Shown piece by piece: positions 21,510-30,526 of a stretch of DNA of 31,210 bases. The position numbers and the translations under genes were made by a program. Source of the DNA: Coptodactyla brooksi. Its lineage: Eukaryota; Arthropoda; Insecta; Coleoptera; Scarabaeidae. The stretch covers positions 1 to 31,210 of the forward strand of contig JAWQRM010000093.1 in the NCBI GenBank assembly GCA_033557675.1. Reading direction: 5' to 3'. The notes under the pieces are model-generated. The model was not told the origin of the DNA. It did no database searches and worked only from the letters and a program-made list of their open reading frames with translations. Every line of letters begins with the position of its first letter. Position 1 is the first letter of the stretch.

Positions 21510-22480
21510 GTATACACTCTCTAGTATAGACTCATAGCTCTAACTTGAAATTTTTTTTAACATGAATATTTTCCAATCCCCAAATGTTACTATTAAGTTT
21601 TCATAAACGTCAACCCCAAACTAGAATCTCCTTAACTCGAATATTTCACTAACTCAAAAACAAATGCGGATATTTACGACGTGACTTCCCTAACTCAAAA
21701 CTTCGCACTTATTTATTTGTTATTGTCAAGTTTTATTATTACAAGATGCATAAAAAGTGAAAACTTAAAAGTTTAGCGATAAAACAGAAACTGAGGTATT
21801 AAAGAAAGTGATGAGTGGAATAAACAAGAAATTATGGCTGCTGAATATGATATACCGACGAATACCTTGTCAACAATAATTAAAGACAATGTCTATTCAA
21901 AATTTAGCAACCAACTGTGGATGGACAAATATGAAATGAAATCGGAAGGTGACAAACAAAAACGTGAATACTACTGTATTTAAGTGGTTTACATCCACAA
22001 TGCATGAATGGGATGCTAACATTCCTTTGTCAGGGCCGCTGCTAGAAGAAAAAAAAGGAAATTACATTATAGACTTATTTCAGGAAGATATTAATATTTG
22101 TAAATAACTACCTTGCACACCCTGCAATACATTAAGCTGGAGGCTATGAATTTTTACGATCAAATGCAACATCTGAATTGCAACCTTTAGATCAGGAAAG
22201 AAATCATAAGAACTTTTAAGCACCATTACAGAAGAAGGATTCTAAAGATATCTTAGACACATTAGAAAAAGAGAAATCAACTCCCAACATAACACTTTTA
22301 GATTGTATGAGATATGTTGCTGACCTGAAAAGTGGGTGTAACACAAGTTACCATTCAAAATTGCTTTAAGAATCTTAGTTTTAACAGTAATGAATATGAA
22401 GAAAATGAAATTCCTCTTTCTCAATTAAGAGAAAGATTGCAGAATGCAAGAGATGATGTTATGGTACTTAATGAATTATA
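21510..22480 (+). pseudogene. Pogo/Tigger transposase pseudogene lacking the DDE core
   Basis: The N-terminal part (about 21740-21890) reads LAIKQKL, then NKQEIMAAEYDIPTNTLSTI, the Psq-type helix-turn-helix of Tigger transposases. About 22003-22060 gives TMHEWDANIPLSGPLLEEKK, the CENP-B-type second DNA-binding domain (W....iplsGpll.eKA). The reading then jumps, from about 22140, to SNATSELQPLDQE (about 22158-22198), the block after the third catalytic residue, followed by DILDTLEKEKSTPNITLLD and, in another frame, VTQVTIQNCFKNLSFN (about 22335-22382). The catalytic DDE segment between GPLLEEK and TSELQPLDQ is almost entirely missing. Upstream, 21512-21700 repeats CTAACTC/CTTAACTCGAA motifs typical of Tigger terminal regions, so the left end is probably near 21510. 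Confidence 0.8.
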
Positions 22481-22606
22481 GGGTAATTTTGAAAGATACA
22501 AACAAAGAAACATACAAAAAAAAATGTTGGATGTGCCAAATGTGACTCTTGAAGCTTTTCTGGAAAGTGTGTCAATGATGACATCAAGAGGAAGGAATGT
22601 TGAGAA

Positions 22607-22633
22607 TAGTTACAAAATTGAATTTTGTAACTA
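22607..22633. repeat. Near-perfect palindrome, 13-bp arms and 1-nt centre
   Basis: TAGTTACAAAATT, one G, AATTTTGTAACTA at 22607-22633. It lies in sequence of unknown origin between the Tigger remnant and the possible BEL/Pao scrap. With a one-base centre it could extrude as a cruciform. Confidence 0.85.
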
Positions 22634-22924
22634 ATGTGTATAAAATGTGCAAGACAATTCCTGGAGTGTATCAAAGGTCTGTAAAGTATCTGTTGTTTTA
22701 ATGAAATTTTGAACATCAGCCATTGCCATGGTATGTTATGGTGGTTGTAAGATGTATTTACTGATGTTCACATGTATATTCCTCATGAAAATAAAGCCTT
22801 AATGAACCCGCAAAATATTGGGGACACTGTGATCTGGAACTGGCATGGAGTTGATTAGGTTTATCTAGGAAATTGACTTTCAAATTGGTCGTCAATTTTC
22901 AGTTATTTGGTTCCAAAAAACTGG

Positions 22925-23160
22925 AGGAAAGACGCAGTATTGCAACATTTGGCGCATTGACTGGGTAGAAAAATAGTTGGGAAAAATACCATTAGCAATC
23001 TCAGCAAATCAATGGAAGAAAACATCACTCACACAGCAATCATCGCTACTTCAGTAATGAACCAGGGATTCGACATGAATCACTTTTGGAAACTGGACAC
23101 TATTGGTATCATAGATCCCATACACATGTCGGAAGATGAAGTGAAGACGAGAAACAATTG
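22925..23160 (+). pseudogene. Possible BEL/Pao retrotransposon fragment
   Basis: One frame reads SIATFGALTG at about 22937-22967, and another MNHFWKLDTIGII followed by MSEDEVKTR at about 23076-23150. In BEL/Pao elements a T.FGW.lsG block is followed some 30-45 residues later by L..FWkLEeI....sEd, between protease and RT; order and spacing here fit. No RT motif follows, and 23160-23600 is decayed sequence I cannot identify. The assignment is tentative. Confidence 0.4.
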
Positions 23161-24057
23161 AACACAATTAAAGTAACAAAATCTGAAGTCAATAGGGCAG
23201 TGCAATCCAGCCAAGGTGCTAAGTGCAGATTTTGAAATATTCACAGCAAGATTCAACACTGTCAAATAAAATGTCAGAACATTCTTTATTGGATCAGTCC
23301 AAGAAGATAAGGAACAGATTTTCGATAAACGAGGAAACAGCATCAAGGAAAGAATCAATCAGATTCAGAATGCATCAACTCTCACAAGTGAAAGTTGCAT
23401 TGAAACAATGAAACTAGTTTGTTATGCAGATTTAGTCTACACTAATTGGGAACCTCCAGCACATGTTTGAAGTGCAGACCACAACTTTTGGATTCAACTG
23501 GCAGCGAATATGAATTTATTTCGAACTTCTATGGCCGACATATGATATCAAGGAAATGGACATCAAGAAGGGATAACTTTAATGTTGTAAAATCTTACCT
23601 ATAGATGTATAAACTTTATATGTTGTTACTGGTGGTGGTTCCAGGTCCCTTATATTCCATTTATTCATTATCTGCAGTTGCGGTCCATTCATAACCATAA
23701 TTTATTAAATAAATTTGAAAAAATATTACTCTTATTTTGACTTAAGAGATATATATATTGTTATATTATACGACACACATTTTGTTGGCTAGAACAGAAT
23801 CACTAAAATCAGAGGTTATGTTTGTAAATATAATGACAGTGCTGCCATTTACTAACCAAGTGTCGAACTAGCTAACAGGACATTTTGCGTTTCATACTTT
23901 AGCGACATCAAATTGCAATGCTACAATAACGAAGGTGAGAATATTAGCCAACAGCTGAAAATTTATTTTGAAACCATTAGTATGATGCTATAAATAATAT
24001 GAAATTAATCCTAATTGTCCCTTACGTCACCAATGACATAATCGTTGACATATGCAA

Positions 24058-24096
24058 TCGGGCTGATTATTACATCACCAATTTAAATCAGCCCGA
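24058..24096. repeat. Inverted repeat with 11-bp arms
   Basis: TCGGGCTGATT at 24058-24068 and AATCAGCCCGA at 24086-24096 are exact inverse complements with a 17-base spacer. Fourteen bases further on, TATACAGAGTAGCCAAATAA resembles a decayed cut-and-paste transposon end (CAGGGTGTCCCAAATAA type). The following 24120-24450 is non-coding and may belong to that element. Confidence 0.6.
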
Positions 24097-24532
24097 GTAT
24101 ATACAGAGTAGCCAAATAAGCGTGCAAGATACGAAATAATTGTAGAGATTTGCGGCAAAAAAAATGTATAACTAAGGTGGCCAAAAGAAAATCTAGGAAA
24201 TTATTTCCAGGTTGTTAAGATGGCCGTTAGGGAGCGTAACCTCCATTTTGAATTTAAAAATGTGGTATTTCTTGAAATTTCGCGCTATTAAGATAACAAC
24301 AAATATATGCCTTTTAAAGCTAAGATGAATCCCAGTCTGTTTTGTTAAACACTTTTGCCATATCTCTAAAAATAAAATGGTGGGGGGTGTTGAAATGTTT
24401 GTATAAATAAACATCTGCAACTTCAAAAGGTCTGAAAGCATTTCAACAAACTTAGCGTCGTTGAAAGGAGCTTTTCTTGGGCAACAAAAGCTACCTTATT
24501 TTTGGTGATTGTAATTTGGCATGTCGCCAATC

Positions 24533-24566
24533 GAGGGCATTTATCGATATTACGATAAATGCCCTC
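24533..24566. repeat. Perfect 14-bp hairpin with 6-nt loop
   Basis: GAGGGCATTTATCG at 24533-24546 and CGATAAATGCCCTC at 24553-24566 are exact inverse complements around ATATTA. The flanks are non-coding. Sequence from 24570 to 25076 shows no recognised feature. Confidence 0.88.
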
Positions 24567-25076
24567 TTAAAAATTGGTATTACTTTTTTCCATGAAAAAA
24601 ATAGCAAAAAGATGCCCAACCAAGCTAGTGAAAACCGCGCCTCGATATCTTATTCCTAACCTAAACTATGGGTGAAAGATTTAATGAGAAAATTCAACAG
24701 AGTTTGCTAGGTTGCCTACTGGTTATGCAATCAATGAACATAGACAGAAGTGTGTTGTCTACCTAGAATGCATCTTTAGGCGCATATTAACTATATGTAC
24801 ATACAGTGACTCAATAAGGAAGTTGGATAAAAAGAAAGTAGATATCTTTTTAACGCGTCTATAAAGGACGACCATTCATGTACAGGGCTTTCAGAAATGT
24901 CCAAGTCTCATGTGACCGCAACCGATTAGGCAACCAAACTTGCAGTATGGTACCGATTAAAATGAAATACCCTAACTGCCATAATTGCGAAAGTCAACAC
25001 CGTAACCTAATCTTAAAATATATTTTTAACTTCGAAGCAACCACGTGATTTTGCAGTTCTGAAGAGAACTACTGGG

Positions 25077-25990
25077 CTAAGTTCGGTAAGTAATTTTGTT
25101 TTTTCGCAGCAGAAGCATTAGTTGCATTTTAACCAGCCGACTTCATCCTAGATCGTATATGCATTACATATTCTGACAGCTGACATTATAAGTTTATGTG
25201 TGAAAATATTTTGTTCGGTTCTGTGCAATTGTTTTCTTTTTGTATCTTATGAAACATGGAGAATTAAACATACCGTTGAAACGAGAAAAAAAAAAGATGT
25301 GTATCTAGATGTATTGACAGATTGTCAGAAGTTTGCAAGTTTGTAAAATTTTTGGGAGCTTTTTCAAAATTTTTGGGGGAATACCACGATCAATTCTAAA
25401 GTGTACTGTCATCAACTGTTCAAATATATTGCATGATTTTTTGCAAACTGGTTTGCAACATTTTTTTGCAAGTTTTCGAAATTTTTGAGAGCTCTTTCCC
25501 AAATTTTTGGGAGAATGCCACGATCAACTCTAAGGTGTACTGTCATCAACTGGACAAATTGCATGATTCACCCAAACAGAAAAGACTATAATTAGTAAAT
25601 AGAAAAGGTATAATGTTCCACCAAGATAATGTGAGACCGCATACCAGTTTCGTAACTCGCCAAAAGCTTTTACAGCTTGGATGGACACTACCATACCTAT
25701 CATATTCTCCAGATCTGGCACCTTACAATTATCACTTATTTCGGTCTCTACAATTTTTTTTGGATGGTAAAACCTTTACTTTAAATGAAGTCGTCAAAAC
25801 TGATTTGGATACGTTTTTTTGCCAGCAAGGATCAAAGGTCTTATGAGTGCGGAATCATGCTACTATCAGAAAGATGGCAAAAGGTGCTGGACCAAAGTGA
25901 TGAATTTGTAATTACATAAAATATTTATACTCTCTAAGAAAAGTGTCTTTCATTTTCAGAAAAAAAAACAAAATTACTTTCCGAACAACT
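25077..25990 (+). mobile_element. Internally deleted mariner, second copy, with tandemly duplicated core
   Basis: Left end GTTCGGTAAGTAATTTTGTT at 25081 and right end AAAATTACTTTCCGAACAACT match the copy at 844-1670. A TA follows the right end (25991-25992); the left TA is unclear. The initiator ATG near 25256 (ATGGAGAATTAA) is followed at once by a stop. The core from about 25330 to 25560 carries GATCAATTCTAAAG at 25388 and GATCAACTCTAAGG at 25521, a 133-base tandem duplication that includes TCATCAACTG, GCATGATT and the AATTTTTGGGAG motifs. The C-terminal transposase is readable from about 25610: MFHQDNVRPHTSFVTRQKLL, TLPYLSYSPDLAPYNYHLF and TFTLNEVV. The third-position Asp block (normally SDYHLF) reads YNYHLF, so a catalytic residue also looks lost. 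Non-autonomous. Confidence 0.88.
25388..25560 (+). repeat. 133-bp tandem duplication inside the mariner derivative
   Basis: Blocks CCACGATCAATTCTAAAG, TGTACTGTCATCAACTG and GCATGATT recur in order 133 bases apart, with the A/T-rich TTTGCAA and AATTTTTGGGAG motifs between. The second unit is closer to mariner coding sequence (YCHQLDKL). The solitary unit at 6044-6190 has the same order with a 135-base repeat distance. Confidence 0.8.
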
Positions 25991-26689
25991 TAACATTTTG
26001 TTTGATATTGACTATACAAATGATACAGTTCTAATTAATAATAAATTACAGCAAAGACTTTGAAACGTTCGAAGAGAGAAAAAATACTCAGTTCACGAAC
26101 GCCTATGTTTGAAACATCAAGATTTGGTTACTTTTTAGTGGCACACAAAAATGTTACAATACTACCAAACCACGATAAACAATTTCTTAGAACAGGAATC
26201 TGCATTTGATCACGTGGAAGTTAAACACTTCTGAAATCCCGGTACAAATGAAATAGCAAAGCCTGGATAATTGCCAAAGAATAATTGGTTCTTGGCGATA
26301 GAATTACACATGCTAAACTTTTGAAGGAGATGTTTAATGAAATTAATGTCCTTTTTCTCCCTGCCAACACAACATATTCTACAGCCCATGAATCAAAGTA
26401 TCAATTCGAGTCTTAACTCATGTTGGAGAAAAGGAACACAGGACAGATTTTGGATCTGTTTCAGTTTTTTTCACTTAAAGATGCAAGCTTTATAATCTGT
26501 TTTAATATTGTTACTTCCCTTATTAAAGCACAAATAAATATGCAGGATATGATTACTTGAAATATCACAATTATAAAAAACAATTCCATGCATTATATGA
26601 GTACATAATTTCCTTCATGAAAGAAAGCACCACCATTTAAGATTAAAATTTGCATATTTTCGATTTCAGTACCCTTCAAATATACTTAC
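25991..26689. other. Downstream flank of the gustatory receptor gene, no coding signal
   Basis: AT-rich sequence between the mariner and the last recognised receptor exon. On the minus strand it begins as intron (donor GTAAGTAT at 26689). I searched by eye for the short terminal exon expected here (TY....L.QF-type) and did not find it. No other feature was recognised. Confidence 0.45.
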
Positions 26690-27913
26690 TGGTCCAGTAA
26701 TTCTTAAATCTAAATGAAATATATCACCAACATTGACGGTATATCCATTCTTTAATTTATCAATAAAAATTCTTATTTGTAAGCGAACCATAGGATTAGT
26801 AGTTCTATCGTAGTATTCTAATAAATATTTCATTGGACTGTACATCTAAAACAAATTATATTTACATAACTATTCCAAATAAATATAAAAACATTCTGAT
26901 ACCTTATTATGCAAATCTTGGGATTTTCTCAAAAATCCATATAACCCGTAAGTATGCCAGAGAACAAATATACAATTCATAAAATGTCGATTTCTGTCCT
27001 GTCCTTCAAACTTTCTTACAAAGCATACAGAAATTGCATAATAATGCACTACCAAACTTATTATTTCAACAGAAAAATGCACCAAAAATTGTATATATCT
27101 TTTCCAGTTACCTGTGAGTACTAGTTGAGTTAACTCATCATATGTTCTTCTTAAGTATTCATTAAGTTTTAATTCATTCATATTTTGTAAATGAGTAACA
27201 TGAGTTTCAGTGCATACATTGTAGTTGACGATCCCAAGTATATCTGCCAAATCTGTTTTTATTATACTATAAAATGGATGAATATGTTTTGCATTTAGGG
27301 AAGACATCATCAGTTTGGTATAACAAGAAAATAACGAGATTAGTTGCAAACCACCTATCGAAAAATTCAAATAAACCACATATGTCATCAGTTGCGTTAA
27401 CGGATGAAACAACACAAAAAAAATATTTTTGTCTGGCTGATATAGTACGATAACACTCAATATGTGATAAGTTGCAAGAAGTGTAAATGAAGATAAATAA
27501 AATATGTTCATAATAAAAATCGTTCTTTTAGCTGTATTACAAATTGGTATTTTTTTAGATGTTGTTTCACAATTATTCAGATAAACAATCATTCTCTTGT
27601 GGTTTACATTTGATAATCCAATCATAAATATTGAGTAAAGGTGATATGTGATAGTATTAAATTCTGCCATAAATTCTATAACACTTTTATTTTTGGCAAT
27701 TTCAATTATATGAGTGATATTTGTTGCAGTGAATAAATTGACTGTTAATACAATCAACATGCAGTATGCATAAATCAACCATATTCTTGAAGAATAATAT
27801 ACACAGCAGCCATTTTTGTGTTTGGTATTTATAGGGTGAAGTCCAAAAAACTTACAAAGCGTTGCCGCTGGAGAAACAGCACGACAAGTACACATTTGTT
27901 TTTCCGAAGACAT
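26690..27913 (-). CDS. Gustatory-receptor-like 7TM chemoreceptor, 3' end not located
   Basis: Exon 1 runs 27913-26903 and exon 2 runs 26845-26690. The donor is CATAATAAG|GTATCA, the acceptor ATTTGTTTTAG, and both boundaries are phase 0. I start at the ATG at 27913 (context ACCAAAATG), not an in-frame ATG 48 bases upstream with poorer context. The visible protein is 389 residues. Near the N-terminus, LCKFFGLHPINTK is the typical insect gustatory receptor start. Hydrophobic segments occur at roughly IWLIYAYCMLIVLTVNLF, TYHLYSIFMIGL, IFIMNIFYLSSFTLLATY, FHPLTQLMTYVVYLNFSI and FSVEIISLVVHYYAISVC, with others weaker. Exon 2 encodes MVRLQIRIFIDKLKNGYTV then DIFHLDLRI, the region before TM7, and ends at donor CCA|GTAAGT. 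The final exon with the TYhhhhhQF signature is missing. Such proteins are plasma-membrane ligand-gated channels of taste neurons; the ligand is unknown. An odorant receptor is less likely. Confidence 0.75.
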
Positions 27914-27961
27914 TTTGGTTCTACATGTACACAATAAGTAGTAACATTGTCTATATTGCAC

Positions 27962-28599
27962 CTAATCTAAACATCAATAACTCGTATGTAATTTATTGGT
28001 ATTTACCCAGCACTATTGCTTTTGTATTATATGTGGGATAGAACATTATAAGAAAATGATGATAGTTACTAATAATAATCAAACAGTACGTTACTCATTT
28101 GTCATTTTATGAAATCTTAATGAAAGCTGTATCGGGTTCAGAACGTCCAACAAGCCTTCGGACAACTCTGTATCTCAATTGGTTCGCAATATCTATTGCA
28201 ATATCAATTCTCTGACATATTTTGACAATTTCTATTTTCTTAGAACATTAACTTGAGAATGGGTGACTAAAGGTATCTTTTTGAAGTAAAGTCAAACGTA
28301 TTCTGAGATAGTAGCTAAAATCAGATAGACCTTGAGAATATCAAGAATTAAATCTTCTCAATCCAAGATGCTATCTTTAGAGGTTCCCTCTTGGTGATAG
28401 CCTTATTGATAAACCACCATATAAGTAATTAAAACTGTATTTTGAATATTAGTTAGATATTATATGAATTTATTCAACCATTGGTTTCTTATGGTCATTT
28501 TACAAAGTTCTGGCAGTTTATCATACATTCTATTCCAACTTGAAAACAGTTACATTACTTCCTCTTATATCCATCTAAAGAGTAAGAAACAGCTTTTTC
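27962..28599. other. Upstream flank of the receptor gene, nothing recognised
   Basis: AT-rich non-coding sequence between the receptor start and the LINE fragment at 28600. No promoter element could be named with confidence and no transposon motif was seen. Confidence 0.4.
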
Positions 28600-28745
28600 A
28601 AATTATGTGGTAATTCTAACAAGCGAACAGGAAATAAGAGAGGTAATGAGAAGATTGGGAGAAAAAGTGAGAACAATGGGACTGTATATAAATGAAACGA
28701 AATTAAAATACATAGAATGGATGGATCCCGAGTTCGAAAAGTGAC
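28600..28745 (+). pseudogene. LINE reverse transcriptase fragment (5' part of a split copy)
   Basis: A frame reads SEQEIREVMRRLGEKVRTMG then LYINETKLKYIEW at about 28617-28725. This corresponds to the RT segment just after the FADD box (..e.l...l..l.e.a...GL.iNe.KTKym). The homology stops near 28745, and the LINE tail resumes about 1.07 kb further on at 29815. Confidence 0.65.
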
Positions 28746-28779
28746 AGCAATTGATATTAAAAACAGAGGAGGGGTGAAT

Positions 28780-29480
28780 ATGTAATTTAGATGGGATAAA
28801 CTCTATAATATAAAAGTGCCTGCTAGTGTAGACATAGACGCAACTACAGATTTTCCTAAAACTTTGGCCGACTTTAATCAAGAAGGAAAATTATTTGCCA
28901 CAGCAAATATTTAATATCGACGAAACTGGGCAATATTGGAAGAAAATGCCAGATCATTCTTATATCTCGTACGAAGAGAAATCCATATCATAAGATATCA
29001 AAAGACTGACTCTTCAAAAAAGCCATAGTCAAAATCTAAGAGCATTAAAAAATATTTCAAAGAATTCGTTACCTGTTATATGGAAATCCAATCAAAGCAT
29101 AGGTGACTCGAGATGATCTTCAAGACTGGTTGTAAATAATTTTGTGTTTGGAAAAAACTTAAGTCTTGGGACTAAATGCAGAGAGCAATGACAATAAATT
29201 GTTGGAAAGTTACATAGAAGAATTGAGAAATGAGGATTTAATTAAGCTTCAAAGCCAGAGAAACGAAGTGTAAGAATTCAAGTCCCCAAAACCAAAAGAA
29301 TTTAAGGCAAAGCAAATGGTCGAGTGTTTTAAAATGATCGACGATAGGGTGGCTTTGAAAACCCAGGATTCTGTTTCCGAACAGTTCAATAAAATATTTT
29401 CAAAAGTTTTGAAAATATTTTTGACAATGCTTTTGTATTCTCCACCCAAGTATAACTCTGAATTTCTAGTCATTTGAAGA
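28780..29480 (+). pseudogene. Tigger (TIGD1-like) transposase fragment
   Basis: Frame-broken sequence matching the C-terminal two thirds of Tigger transposases. About 28813-28890 reads VPASVDIDATTDFPKTLADF. QQIFNIDETGQYWKKMPDHS follows at about 28902-28960, the block with the first catalytic Asp (NvDETglfWKkmP), then EEKSIS and, after a break, NLRALKNISKNSLPVIWKSN at about 29033-29095. The C-terminal tail is at about 29210-29400 (LESYIEELRNEDLIKLQSQ, then PKEFKAKQMVECFKMIDD). Stops, and a deletion between about 29110 and 29150 that removes the remaining catalytic residues, make it inactive. It lies between two parts of one LINE. Confidence 0.75.
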
Positions 29481-29814
29481 GCACACCCTAATTTGCACTT
29501 GCTGTAAATTTTAGCCCAATCGTGTGACTCTTTCATGGTGTTCCAACTTTTACAAACAGGAGTGTATGTACAATATTAGTGTTTTATATTATAAATATGT
29601 ACGTCTTAATATAAATATATGTGTACACACAATCATAATACACATAAGTGAACGTACGTATGTTCACCTACATTTTAAATTTGGAACTTTCGTTAAACAA
29701 TTTACTCATGAAAAGACATGATTTCTACGTGGTCAAAGCGAACAAATGTCTAAGACAATAGGTCCGAATGATGTGTCAATGCGCTGCTGCCATCTATTTT
29801 AAGTCCCCTGCCTA

Positions 29815-30190
29815 ATATAAGAATACAGATAAGGTATATAAGTGAAACATGGACATCCAATAGCATAGAACACTTAATGATGGAGATTTGAGAGAGAAAA
29901 GTGCTAAGAATATTTGGAGATAGAAAGAAAGGTCGAGGGTCAATGGATGCAAAGAGTGAATAGTGAGATGGAAAAATTGTACGCGGAACCTAATACAACA
30001 GGAATGATAATAGCCAAGACATAAATGGTTGGGGAACATGGAGTGGATGACGGAGAAGGGACTCCCAAAAGCGGTGATGTCAAGTGTGACAGACGGAAGG
30101 AGAAGAATAACACTTTGGACAAGATGGGGGTAAAAGGTGAAGAAAGACCAGGAGCTACTGAAGATAATGGAGTGAAAAAACAAGGTAACA
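29815..30190 (+). pseudogene. LINE C-terminal tail (3' part of a split copy)
   Basis: Frames read SETWTSNSIEHLMMEI, a stop, ERKVLRIFGDRKKGRG, then EMEKLYAEPNTTGMI, and in another frame WLGNMEWMTEKGLPKAVMSS and DGRRRITLWTRWG. These are the conserved C-terminal blocks of non-LTR retrotransposons (yGSEtWtl, fErkvLRriFGp, rrLrWlGHv.RM, GrR.rGRP..RW), in order. The basic region ends near 30190 in an A-rich run (AACAAAAAAAAACACG), compatible with a retrotransposed 3' end. Confidence 0.75.
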
Positions 30191-30526
30191 AAAAAAAACA
30201 CGAAGCAAAAAACTTAGTTTTTTTTACAGTGGTTACTATTACAGGAAACCACTTGTAATATTTTACTCTATTATGAACAAAGCGCTACAACACTACAACT
30301 CTATGAGCAAGAAGCGATGTCATAAATTGTCTTTGTTTATTTAATTCATTACTTCACATACCCAACTAATATATAAATAATAACAACTTTTTCAATGTCA
30401 GTTCAGGTACAATATACAAAACAGTGACCTGCAGTGAATACAAAAATAAATCTTACAAATACAGCTTATCTTCCGTACATTGAAAAACACTTTTAATTTG
30501 TACAATAAAAAAAATTATATGTTTCA

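Noticed and set aside
22468..23420. Several frames between the Tigger remnant and the AT-rich stretch at 23600
   Set aside because: Apart from the two short BEL/Pao-like blocks, none shows a family motif. Treated as decayed repeats.
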